From Candidatus Aenigmatarchaeota archaeon (GTDB taxonomy: Archaea > Aenigmatarchaeota > Aenigmatarchaeia > QMZP01), in assembly GCA_016867675.1 (NCBI GenBank), contig VGIZ01000009.1, positions 1 through 11,522 of the forward strand: 11,522 nt of DNA, written 5' to 3'. Of the stretch, positions 1-5,032 are shown one piece after another (position 1 is the stretch's first letter; each line of letters starts with the position of its first letter). A program made the translations under genes and the position numbers. The notes under the pieces are model-generated. The model saw nothing but the letters and a program-made list of their open reading frames with translations, made no database searches and had not been told where the DNA came from.

Positions 1-24
1 TGCGAACGGAAACGGCAGGCGACC

Positions 25-33
25 ATTTATAGA
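25..33 (+). promoter_or_regulatory. TATA box of lysS (probably leaderless transcript)
   Basis: An ATTTATAGA element is centred about 26 bp before the ATG at 53. Archaeal transcription normally starts 25-27 bp downstream of the TATA centre, so the start site would fall on or beside the initiation codon. No Shine-Dalgarno sequence is visible between the box and the ATG, which fits a leaderless mRNA. This is inferred from spacing only. Confidence 0.55.
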
Positions 34-52
34 CATTCGCAAAATATTTCTC

Positions 53-1762
53 ATGGCGGCAAAACAAACAAAGAAAAAGCAGCCTGCAAAGAAGCAGGAA
101 GCGCCGAAACATGATGAATCCCCTGAACATTCGCTGTTCTGGGCGGACCAGATTGCCGAGAAAGTTAGGGAGAGGTGCGAGAAGGAGCCGAAGCTCAACG
201 CCATCGTGAAGAAGAAGGGCTACCTTGTCTACGACGAGAAGACGCCGTCCGGTGTGATACACGTGGGCAGCGGAAGGGGATGGATTATTCATGATGTCAT
301 AGCCAAGGCTATGCGCGACGCCGGCATGAAGGGACGCTTCGTCCTGAGCTCCGACGACATCGACCCCTTCGACAGGATGAACAAGGGCCTTCCTGCGGGC
401 TACGAGAAATATCTCGGCATGCCGTTCAGGAACATACCTTCACCCGCGGAAGGGTACAAGAGCTTCGCCGACTATTATTTCAGGCAGGCCGCGGGCAAGT
501 TCAAGGAATTTGGAATAGAGGCCAAGATAGAGAGCACAGGGGAGCAGTATGACAAGGGAGTTTTCAACGCCGCAATAAAGACGGTTCTCGACAACGCAAA
601 CAGGATACATGAGATTTACATGAAGGCCTACGGCAAGGCGGATTCGGGCAAGCTGCCCTTCAACCCCATCTGCGAGAAATGCGGTAAGATCGGAACCACC
701 AGGGCATACGCCTGGGACCCTGAGAGGCAGATAGTGAAATACAGATGCGAGCCAAACTTCGTGGAATGGGCAAAGGGCTGCGGGCACGAAGGTGAGAAGA
801 GCCCGTATAACGGCGGCGGCAAGCTGCCTTGGAAGGTCGAGTGGGCGGCCAAATGGGTGTCAAAGGGTGTTGTGTGCGAACTCGCGGGCAAGGACCATTT
901 CACCAAGGGTGGGAGCAGGACTATAGCCATGGCGATATCCGACAAAATCTTCGATTTCCCTCCACCATATCCCTCCACCCGGGACAGCATAGGCGAGGGT
1001 TATGAGTTCTTCAATATAGGCGGGAAGAAGATGAGCACTTCGCAGGGGCGCGGAATAAGCTTCGCCGAGTCCACGAAATTCGCCCCTGCAAAGATGATAA
1101 GGTACATGCTCGTCTGCACCAGGCCGAGGGCTGCCATAGACTTCGACCCGTACAGGGACAATGACGTCATTCTTCTTTATGATAGATATGACAGGACGGA
1201 GCGCATATACTTCGGAAAGGAAAAGGCCGAGGGCCATGAGGTGGAGAACATGAAAAGAATCTACGAATTGTCCCATATAGGCAAACTGCCCAGCCACATG
1301 CCGCCGCAGATACCGTTCACATATGCCGCCTCCACAGCCCAGACGGAGAAGGATAACAAGAAGAGGATAGAGATGCTGAAGGCGAGCGGCCACATGGACA
1401 AGAACGCCACCAAGGAGGACATAGCCTATGTGCTGGACAGACTGAGGCTCGCCGATGACTGGGCAAAGAATTTTGCCTCCTACCAATACAGGATAAGCCT
1501 GCTCGACGAGCCCCCAAAGGATGGCATCAGCCCCAAGATGCGTTCTGTACTGAAGTCAATCGCCTACGAGCTGATGGAAAACAAGACAGAGGAAGAGGTC
1601 TCGGAGACGATATGGGCTGCCGCCAAGGCGAGCGGCGACGCCAAGGTGTTCTTCAGGTCAGCCTACCTTGCGCTGATAGGGAAGGAGCAGGGACCCAAGC
1701 TGGCGCCCTTCATCATGTCCATCGGCAAGGCCAGGGTCATCAGGCTGCTGGAGAGGCTATAG
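53..1762 (+). CDS. lysS: Class I lysyl-tRNA synthetase
   Basis: This cytoplasmic enzyme charges tRNA-Lys with lysine using ATP. The 569-aa product has the class I Rossmann signatures: a HIGH-like HVGS at residues 70-73 and a canonical KMSTS at 326-330. It also has the cysteine cluster of archaeal LysRS (C207/C210, then C232 and C243 followed by a His), likely zinc-binding. The C-terminal half is the helical anticodon-binding region and ends in GKARVIRLLERL, typical of the family. Length is close to that of archaeal class I LysRS, with an extra Lys/Ala-rich N-terminal tail of about 25 residues. The ATG at 53 lies about 26 bp after a TATA box. The stop at 1760-1762 is four bases from the convergent abiEii stop. 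A diverged copy of the gene's 3' end occurs at 3238-3303. Confidence 0.97.
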   Translation: MAAKQTKKKQPAKKQEAPKHDESPEHSLFWADQIAEKVRERCEKEPKLNAIVKKKGYLVYDEKTPSGVIHVGSGRGWIIHDVIAKAMRDAGMKGRFVLSSDDIDPFDRMNKGLPAGYEKYLGMPFRNIPSPAEGYKSFADYYFRQAAGKFKEFGIEAKIESTGEQYDKGVFNAAIKTVLDNANRIHEIYMKAYGKADSGKLPFNPICEKCGKIGTTRAYAWDPERQIVKYRCEPNFVEWAKGCGHEGEKSPYNGGGKLPWKVEWAAKWVSKGVVCELAGKDHFTKGGSRTIAMAISDKIFDFPPPYPSTRDSIGEGYEFFNIGGKKMSTSQGRGISFAESTKFAPAKMIRYMLVCTRPRAAIDFDPYRDNDVILLYDRYDRTERIYFGKEKAEGHEVENMKRIYELSHIGKLPSHMPPQIPFTYAASTAQTEKDNKKRIEMLKASGHMDKNATKEDIAYVLDRLRLADDWAKNFASYQYRISLLDEPPKDGISPKMRSVLKSIAYELMENKTEEEVSETIWAAAKASGDAKVFFRSAYLALIGKEQGPKLAPFIMSIGKARVIRLLERL

Positions 1763-1766
1763 CCCG

Positions 1767-2482
1767 TCATGAAAGCTTTGCAACAACAAAATCCTTTACG
1801 TTTTTGAAGTCCGGCAGCTCTGAAAGCACGAAAGGCCGCAGCTCGGGAATCCAGACGCTTTTCAGGCCGCTGATTTTCCTTTCCAAGTCCCGGGCATTGA
1901 ATTTCATTCCAAAGTTCCTGAGTTTCTCTTCAATGAGCGCCCTGTCCGCCTTCGCAATCCTGACAAGGAAGAACAGGTCAAACAAATCCCTGGCTCTCTC
2001 CCTCGCCAGCAGGGAGTGCACCTTTTCTGCCAGCATCTCCTCCGGTTTCATCACCCTAATAGAGAAGGGGTTTATGTCGGCATAAGCCGGAATACAGCTC
2101 TTTACGTCAAAGCCCCTCAGCACGGGGTTCCCTGTGGCTATGTCAACCCTCAGCGTGTTCGGGCCTGTCAACTGGCCGCGGAAGCCCAATTTTATCAGGG
2201 TGGAGCCCTTCATCTCCTTTGCGCCCTTGGTGCCCATGCCAGCGGAACTCGCAGCCTCTTCCTGACATCGGTTTTTCCGAGCAAAGAAAAATCCAAATCT
2301 TCCGAAAAGCGCTGCAGCGAGTAGATTTTGTAAAGGGCAGTGCCGCCCTTGAAGACGAGCGCATTCGTCTTCCTGCATAAGTGGTACAGGAACAAATCCT
2401 GGAAGTAGTCTTTCTCGATGTGCTCGCGGTTTTTCAGGCCTTTCCTTTTTGCCGCTTCCACGAGCATCTCCTTCGGTATCAT
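1767..2482 (-). pseudogene. abiEii: AbiEii-type nucleotidyltransferase toxin, frameshifted
   Basis: This is the toxin half of an AbiE (type IV) toxin-antitoxin pair; the family are MNT-fold nucleotidyltransferases. The N-terminal frame starts at ATG 2482, overlapping the abiEi stop by four bases (ATGA), and shows the family motifs GGTALYK (residues 46-52) and RFSEDLDFS (58-66). It then runs off into a TGA near 2210. The C-terminal half continues in the -1 frame with the family-like segment MKPEEMLAEKVHSLLAR and ends at 1767. Joining the frames gives about 238 residues, normal for AbiEii, so one base seems to be missing between roughly 2235 and 2276. An A5 run (minus strand, 2276-2272) lies at the start of that interval. 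Alternatives are a sequencing or assembly error, or a real -1 ribosomal slip at the A5 run. The motifs make the family call strong; functional status is open. Confidence 0.85.
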
Positions 2483-3147
2483 GCGTTCACCACCAAGCCC
2501 CATTTCCTGTCGCGCCTGCCTGTCTTCTTGGCCAGCGGGTCGAGCAGGACATATCTCCTGTTAATTCTTGCCTTTAGTGCAGGATAAACATTGAAGCCGT
2601 TCCTTTCGAGCAGGAAACCTACCCTTTTGATGATGCTGCTTTTGTCCGTCCTTTTCACGTATTCCAGAATCCTCGGCAGTTTTATTCCTTCCGCGGCTTC
2701 CTCAAAAACCGAGACAGGAATTATGCCAAACGAATCTATTATGGCCTTCTCCGCTTCTGCTATGGGTATCCTGAATCCTGCATAATCCCTGTTTTCAAAC
2801 CCGAAGAAATGCTCCGTATGGAAGAACTTTATCTCGCCGTTGAAACTGGCGGCAGAGCCTCTTTTCGTCGTGAAGCAGAAAACATCCCTAGGAATCTGCG
2901 TTATGAGCCTGTGATAATGCAGGGCCGAGGCTGACGTTATGTAGCTGGGCTTGACGACGAACGTGCTTACCAGCAGGAGGTCGTCGTGGAAGCTGTAAAG
3001 GCCGCCCCTTATCCTGAATATCTCACCCGAAGATACCATCCGCCTGAGCAGCTGCTTGGCATACCCTTTCCCGGACACTATCTGAGCTACATCTGACAAA
3101 GAAAAGACCGGAACTTCCCTGAGCCTGAGCAGCCTCGCTTCATACAT
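2479..3147 (-). CDS. abiEi: AbiEi-type antitoxin / transcriptional regulator
   Basis: This 222-aa protein is the likely antitoxin and autorepressor of the AbiE pair. The first ~60 residues look like a winged-helix DNA-binding domain (FSLSDVAQIV, then LLRRMVSSGEIFRIRGGLYS). They are followed by the AbiEi-type central domain (TSASALHYHRLI, an RDVFCFTTK strand, and AEAEKAIIDSF), which in the family blocks the cognate toxin. The gene overlaps abiEii by four bases, the usual antitoxin-first order. Its ATG at 3147 sits about 26 bp after a TATA box at 3169-3177, so the mRNA is probably leaderless. Just upstream of that box lie two AT-rich inverted repeats, a plausible operator. In AbiE systems the antitoxin binds inverted repeats at its own promoter; that it does so here is inferred. 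The frame is intact. Confidence 0.87.
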   Translation of the reverse strand: MYEARLLRLREVPVFSLSDVAQIVSGKGYAKQLLRRMVSSGEIFRIRGGLYSFHDDLLLVSTFVVKPSYITSASALHYHRLITQIPRDVFCFTTKRGSAASFNGEIKFFHTEHFFGFENRDYAGFRIPIAEAEKAIIDSFGIIPVSVFEEAAEGIKLPRILEYVKRTDKSSIIKRVGFLLERNGFNVYPALKARINRRYVLLDPLAKKTGRRDRKWGLVVNA

Positions 3148-3168
3148 GGTTATAGTTGGACGCGCCCA

Positions 3169-3177
3169 TTTATAAAC
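3169..3177 (-). promoter_or_regulatory. TATA box of abiEi-abiEii
   Basis: Read on the minus strand the element is GTTTATAAA, centred about 26 bp before the abiEi ATG. No Shine-Dalgarno sequence intervenes, so transcription probably starts at the initiation codon. The palindromic repeats at 3182-3213 lie immediately upstream, on the BRE side, where a bound repressor or activator could affect TBP/TFB loading. Confidence 0.55.
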
Positions 3178-3181
3178 ATTT

Positions 3182-3213
3182 TATACTTAAAAGTATATAA
3201 AAGTATATACTTT
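3182..3213. promoter_or_regulatory. Candidate AbiEi operator: two adjacent AT-rich palindromes
   Basis: The first inverted repeat is TATACTT-AA-AAGTATA (3182-3197). The second is the perfect 14-bp palindrome AAAGTATATACTTT (3200-3213). They share the half-site AAAGTATAT, repeated at 3190 and 3200, exactly 10 bp apart. The location just upstream of the abiEi TATA box fits an autoregulatory operator. The sequence symmetry is seen directly; binding is inferred. Confidence 0.5.
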
Positions 3214-3237
3214 ATATGAAAGTTTGTTCATAATCGC

Positions 3238-3303
3238 AGGCCCGGACTGTTCATCACGCCCGCGGGCAAGGCAAATGTCATAAGGCTGCTTGAGAAGCTG
3301 TAA
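3238..3303 (+). pseudogene. Remnant second copy of the lysS 3' end
   Basis: Reading in frame to the TAA at 3301-3303, this stretch encodes a peptide ending GKANVIRLLEKL. The intact lysS ends GKARVIRLLERL. Over the last 19 residues I count 12 identities (FI, GKA, VIRLLE and the final L), and the last 39 nucleotides match at about 31 positions. Some similarity continues a few bases past the stop (CGTTATG versus CGTCATG). The frame closes at a TGA at 3217-3219, with no start codon or other lysS domain, so this is a 3' fragment and not a gene. It lies just before the 3' end of tRNA-Pro. It may be the old lysS terminus displaced when the AbiE block, or a new lysS plus AbiE, came in. Confidence 0.62.
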
Positions 3304-3311
3304 TCTCGTTA

Positions 3312-3447
3312 TGGGACCGCCGGGAGTCGAACCCGGATCGGACGCATTTCGTAACCCCCTATTTCCGTTTTTCCGTCAACGCTTTTTCTCCAAGCGCGTT
3401 GAAAAGGGTTGCCCCAAGCGCCAATGTTACCGCTGCACCACGGCCCC
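3312..3447 (-). tRNA. tRNA-Pro(GGG) with a 65-nt intron at 37/38
   Basis: The 5' acceptor strand GGGGCCG pairs with CGGTCCC across all seven positions (one G-U), followed by discriminator A73; CCA is not encoded. The T arm is CCGGG-TTCGACT-CCCGG and the D arm contains AGCGGTA. The anticodon stem GGCGC pairs with GCGTC around TT-GGG-G, giving anticodon GGG (proline, with G37). Exon 1 is 3447-3412, the intron is 3411-3347 and exon 2 is 3346-3312. The mature RNA would be 71 nt. The gene lies 17 bp downstream of tRNA-Arg on the same strand and is probably co-transcribed with it. Confidence 0.93.
3347..3411 (-). other. tRNA-Pro intron (BHB type)
   Basis: The exon-intron junctions fold into the 3-4-3 bulge-helix-bulge geometry cut by archaeal splicing endonuclease. 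The 5' bulge is G36 G37|C. The central helix pairs TTGG (32-35) with ACGA, with one U-G and one G-A mismatch. The 3' bulge is AA|T38, and the inner helix is AACCC with GGGTT. Inside the intron CAACGC pairs with GCGTTG. The slightly imperfect central helix is the only oddity. Confidence 0.8.
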
Positions 3448-3500
3448 GGCATATGACTATGATTTGCCCCCGGAGGGGATTGAACCCCCGACCCCTGGCT

Positions 3501-3541
3501 GTCCTCTCACGTTCCTCTCGGAATCAAAACTTCTAAATGAT
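3501..3541 (-). other. tRNA-Arg intron 2 (canonical position 37/38)
   Basis: The junctions fit 3-4-3 bulge-helix-bulge. The central helix pairs CTTC (32-35) with GAGG (one U-G). The bulges are T36 A37|A and AC|A38, and a short inner helix pairs TCAT with GTGA. Inside, TTCC-GAGA-GGAA forms a hairpin with a GNRA-type loop. The site is the standard archaeal intron position. Confidence 0.75.
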
Positions 3542-3571
3542 TAGAAGTCCAGTGCTCTATCCAACTGAGCT

Positions 3572-3593
3572 TTCCTCGCTGGCAAGACCAGCT
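3572..3593 (-). other. tRNA-Arg intron 1 (non-canonical, between positions 8 and 9)
   Basis: These 22 nt separate the acceptor strand plus T8 from A9 and the D arm. The inserted sequence is dominated by a perfect 5-bp hairpin, GCTGG-TCTTG-CCAGC. The flanks fit a relaxed 3-4-3 bulge-helix-bulge: bulge G7 T8|A, helix C3-C6 with GAGG (one C-A mismatch), bulge AA|A9, and a weak outer helix of two pairs. Exact removal restores a normal tRNA. Because of flanking A residues the cut could equally be called 9/10. Confidence 0.6.
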
Positions 3594-3636
3594 ACGGGGG
3601 CATCAGTGGGATAACTACTATATTGGTTTATGTTCA

Positions 3637-3645
3637 TTTTATAAA
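3637..3645 (-). promoter_or_regulatory. Candidate TATA box for the tRNA-Arg / tRNA-Pro pair
   Basis: On the minus strand the element reads TTTATAAAA and abuts the stop codon of the kinase-like gene. It is centred about 40 bp before the tRNA-Arg 5' end, predicting a short leader of about 14 nt to be removed by 5' processing. The remaining 3602-3636 holds only AT-rich sequence and a weaker alternative box near 3618-3626. Confidence 0.4.
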
Positions 3646-4263
3646 CTAAAAGGCAGCCAATGCGAGCATCGCCGCCCCTGCGGCCAGCGGCACAAGCCAG
3701 TTGTCATCCATGAAGCCCAGCCGCCTGTGCCTGTGGAAGAACCTTGCTTCAGGCAGCAGCTCAAAGAGGGTTGCGACAGCAGCGCCTGCTATCACGACCA
3801 TGGGTTTCAGGAAGAACAAGCCGACAGCCAGGCTGAAGACAAACATAGCCAGCGAGCCCTCCCAGCTTTTCTTCCCGACGATTTTGTGCCTGCCATAGCG
3901 CATACCAATCATGGTTGACAGCCCGTCGCCGACGGCGAGCATTGCGCAGGCGGCGCTGGCGACGTTGAGCGGGAATGCGATGAATGCAACCCCGCATCCG
4001 AAGAAGAACCAGAACGCGCCGACAAAAGGCCGGGGAACCTCCTTCCTTTCCAGCTCAAGCACAATATCCCTGAACTGCTCCTCAAAGCGCTTCAGGAAGC
4101 CGCGGAAGCGCCTGTGCTCGCGCCTGATGTGCTCCGAGTAGATGAGCAGGGTCGCTGCTATGACCATGAAGTAGAAGGCCGCGGCCCATTTGCCCGCGAA
4201 CTGCGCCAGCACAACGAACAGCAGCCCTGATATGTGCACGAGCTTCCTGTTGGTCTCGTTCAT
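3646..4263 (-). CDS. Dolichol/phytol kinase-like integral membrane protein
   Basis: This 205-aa protein is almost entirely hydrophobic helices. It carries the conserved features of the CTP-dependent lipid kinase family that includes dolichol kinase, phytol kinase and yeast diacylglycerol kinase. These are RKLVHISG near the N-terminus (6-13), VGDGLSTMIG (111-120), KKSWEGS (131-137) and the late DDNWLVPL (186-193). Members phosphorylate a polyprenyl or isoprenoid alcohol, or a diacylglycerol, in the membrane using a nucleotide triphosphate. In archaea the substrate may be dolichol or a geranylgeranyl alcohol salvaged for lipid synthesis, but the sequence does not settle this. The start lies five bases after the stop of the upstream 176-aa gene on the same strand, so the two may be co-transcribed. 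Family assignment is good; substrate is unknown. Confidence 0.78.
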   Translation of the reverse strand: MNETNRKLVHISGLLFVVLAQFAGKWAAAFYFMVIAATLLIYSEHIRREHRRFRGFLKRFEEQFRDIVLELERKEVPRPFVGAFWFFFGCGVAFIAFPLNVASAACAMLAVGDGLSTMIGMRYGRHKIVGKKSWEGSLAMFVFSLAVGLFFLKPMVVIAGAAVATLFELLPEARFFHRHRRLGFMDDNWLVPLAAGAAMLALAAF

Positions 4264-4268
4264 AAGGC

Positions 4269-4799
4269 TTACCTGCCTTTGAAAGTTGCTCTTGAAACTA
4301 TCGAGAAAATATCTTCGTCATTGTATATCGCTTCGAGAACCCCTTTGAACATATGCGCTTTTGCCGAGCCGGTCTTTTCCTGGATCATTATGAGCTCGAG
4401 TATGCGGCCTATGAACTCAACAGAATGTTCGCCATATTGGTTCAGTTTTTCAAACTCTTTCAGGTTATCAGGATTTGTGTATTTCAGCTCGCACCTTTGT
4501 TGCTCTTCCTTGTTTCTGAAAGGCTCTGCCCTGCCCCACATGTCAAGCAGATATTTTACGAACTTCTTGACAAGATCTTTATTGTGCTCTTTCTTTATGA
4601 GAAGGTCTATAGCCCAGTGAATATGCTGGGGTGTTCGTGGCGTCCTTGTTTTTGTGTTTTTATCACGATACTTTACTATTATGTCTAATTCTGGGCGTTC
4701 CCCACGAGACCCCTGAAAAACCCCTATTGTTGCACCGTCCTGAAGCCGGAATTCTTTGAATGACTCGACTTTGCCCCTATCTTTGAGGTAACATTCCAT
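4269..4799 (-). CDS. Unidentified 176-aa protein, divergent from the methyltransferase operon
   Basis: I do not recognise this family. It is a soluble, highly charged protein with no signal peptide or membrane helix. The N-terminal third looks like beta strands (ATIGVFQGS, then PELDIIVKYRD) and the remainder is predicted mostly helical. D39 with K43, or D39 with an E-L-K at 104-106, could form a PD-(D/E)XK nuclease site, but the spacing is not convincing enough to assign one. It is transcribed away from the RHH-methyltransferase operon across a shared AT-rich promoter, where a cognate restriction enzyme or effector often sits. Its ATG is about 30 bp after a TATA-like CTTTAATA (4826-4833). Its codon use is AT-richer than that of lysS or smc, as in the operon opposite, suggesting transfer as a unit. 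A nuclease role is a hypothesis only. Confidence 0.72.
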   Translation of the reverse strand: MECYLKDRGKVESFKEFRLQDGATIGVFQGSRGERPELDIIVKYRDKNTKTRTPRTPQHIHWAIDLLIKKEHNKDLVKKFVKYLLDMWGRAEPFRNKEEQQRCELKYTNPDNLKEFEKLNQYGEHSVEFIGRILELIMIQEKTGSAKAHMFKGVLEAIYNDEDIFSIVSRATFKGR

Positions 4800-4825
4800 A
4801 CAATCTTATTAAGCGCAGCGAGCAT

Positions 4826-4833
4826 CTTTAATA
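4826..4833 (-). promoter_or_regulatory. TATA-like element of the 176-aa gene
   Basis: On the minus strand this reads TATTAAAG, centred about 30 bp before the ATG at 4799, slightly further than the usual 26. No ribosome binding site is evident. It lies in the 92-bp divergent intergenic region that also serves the RHH-methyltransferase operon. Confidence 0.4.
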
Positions 4834-4847
4834 GCCACCAAGAAATC

Positions 4848-4874
4848 ATAAATATAGATAAATATTAATAAATA
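4848..4874. promoter_or_regulatory. Three ATAAATA repeats phased at 10 bp, overlapping the RHH-operon promoter
   Basis: The heptamer ATAAATA occurs at 4848, 4858 and 4868, each 10 bp apart, so all copies face the same side of the helix. The third copy overlaps the position expected for the TATA box of the RHH gene (about 26 bp before ATG 4892). Ribbon-helix-helix dimers typically bind such short tandem sites, so autoregulation by the 46-aa protein is a reasonable inference. Confidence 0.5.
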
Positions 4875-4891
4875 GAAATAGTTATGGTCTT

Positions 4892-5032
4892 ATGGCGAAG
4901 AACACAATAACAATAACAGCCGACAAGGAAGTTATAGACGCCTTCAAGAGGATATGCAGAGAAAACGACATCAAAGTTTCAACAAAGATTAATACACTTA
5001 TGAAAGAGTGGATAGACAAGAATGGTGATTAA
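4892..5032 (+). CDS. Small ribbon-helix-helix (CopG-like) DNA-binding protein, 46 aa
   Basis: The reading frame ATG 4892 to TAA 5030-5032 encodes 46 residues with the ribbon-helix-helix layout: a short strand with alternating residues (NTITITAD), helix 1 (KEVIDAFKRICREN), a turn with KVS, and helix 2 (TKINTLMKEWIDKN). Such proteins dimerise, insert the paired strands in the major groove, and serve as autoregulators or antitoxins. Its last codons overlap the start of the methyltransferase by 11 bases, so translation is probably coupled. It sits directly downstream of three helically phased repeats. In this context it may act as a controller protein timing the methyltransferase and perhaps the divergent gene. 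The gene is too short for many gene callers and easily missed. Confidence 0.78.
   Translation: MAKNTITITADKEVIDAFKRICRENDIKVSTKINTLMKEWIDKNGD

Larger units (their letters stand above)
3465..3601 (-). tRNA. tRNA-Arg(TCT) with two introns
   Basis: The acceptor strands GCCCCCG and CGGGGGC pair at all seven positions, with discriminator A73 and no encoded CCA. The D arm is GCTC-AGTTGGATA-GAGC and the T arm GGGGG-TTCAATC-CCCTC. The anticodon loop CTTCTAA gives anticodon TCT (arginine, AGA codons). Two insertions interrupt it: 3593-3572 (22 nt, between positions 8 and 9) and 3541-3501 (41 nt, at 37/38). Exons are therefore 3601-3594, 3571-3542 and 3500-3465, giving a 74-nt mature tRNA. The anticodon stem has an A31-G39 mismatch; the other four pairs are standard. 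Both insertions can be drawn as bulge-helix-bulge introns, so I favour a functional multi-intron gene. Decay into a pseudogene is the alternative. Confidence 0.88.

Noticed and set aside
860..1486. A 208-codon minus-strand frame inside lysS
   Set aside because: It is antisense to conserved LysRS sequence including the KMSTS region, has no recognisable domain, and is a codon-bias shadow.
1763..3311. Integration of AbiE at the tRNA-Pro 3' end by a tyrosine recombinase
   Set aside because: No copy of the tRNA 3' end occurs near 1763 and no integrase gene is present. The repeat that flanks the block comes from lysS.
3290..3544. Plus-strand 84-codon frame over the tRNA genes
   Set aside because: It reads the complement of two well-folded tRNAs; its PPGVEPGSD and PPEGIEPPTP stretches are the usual artefact of T-arm sequence.
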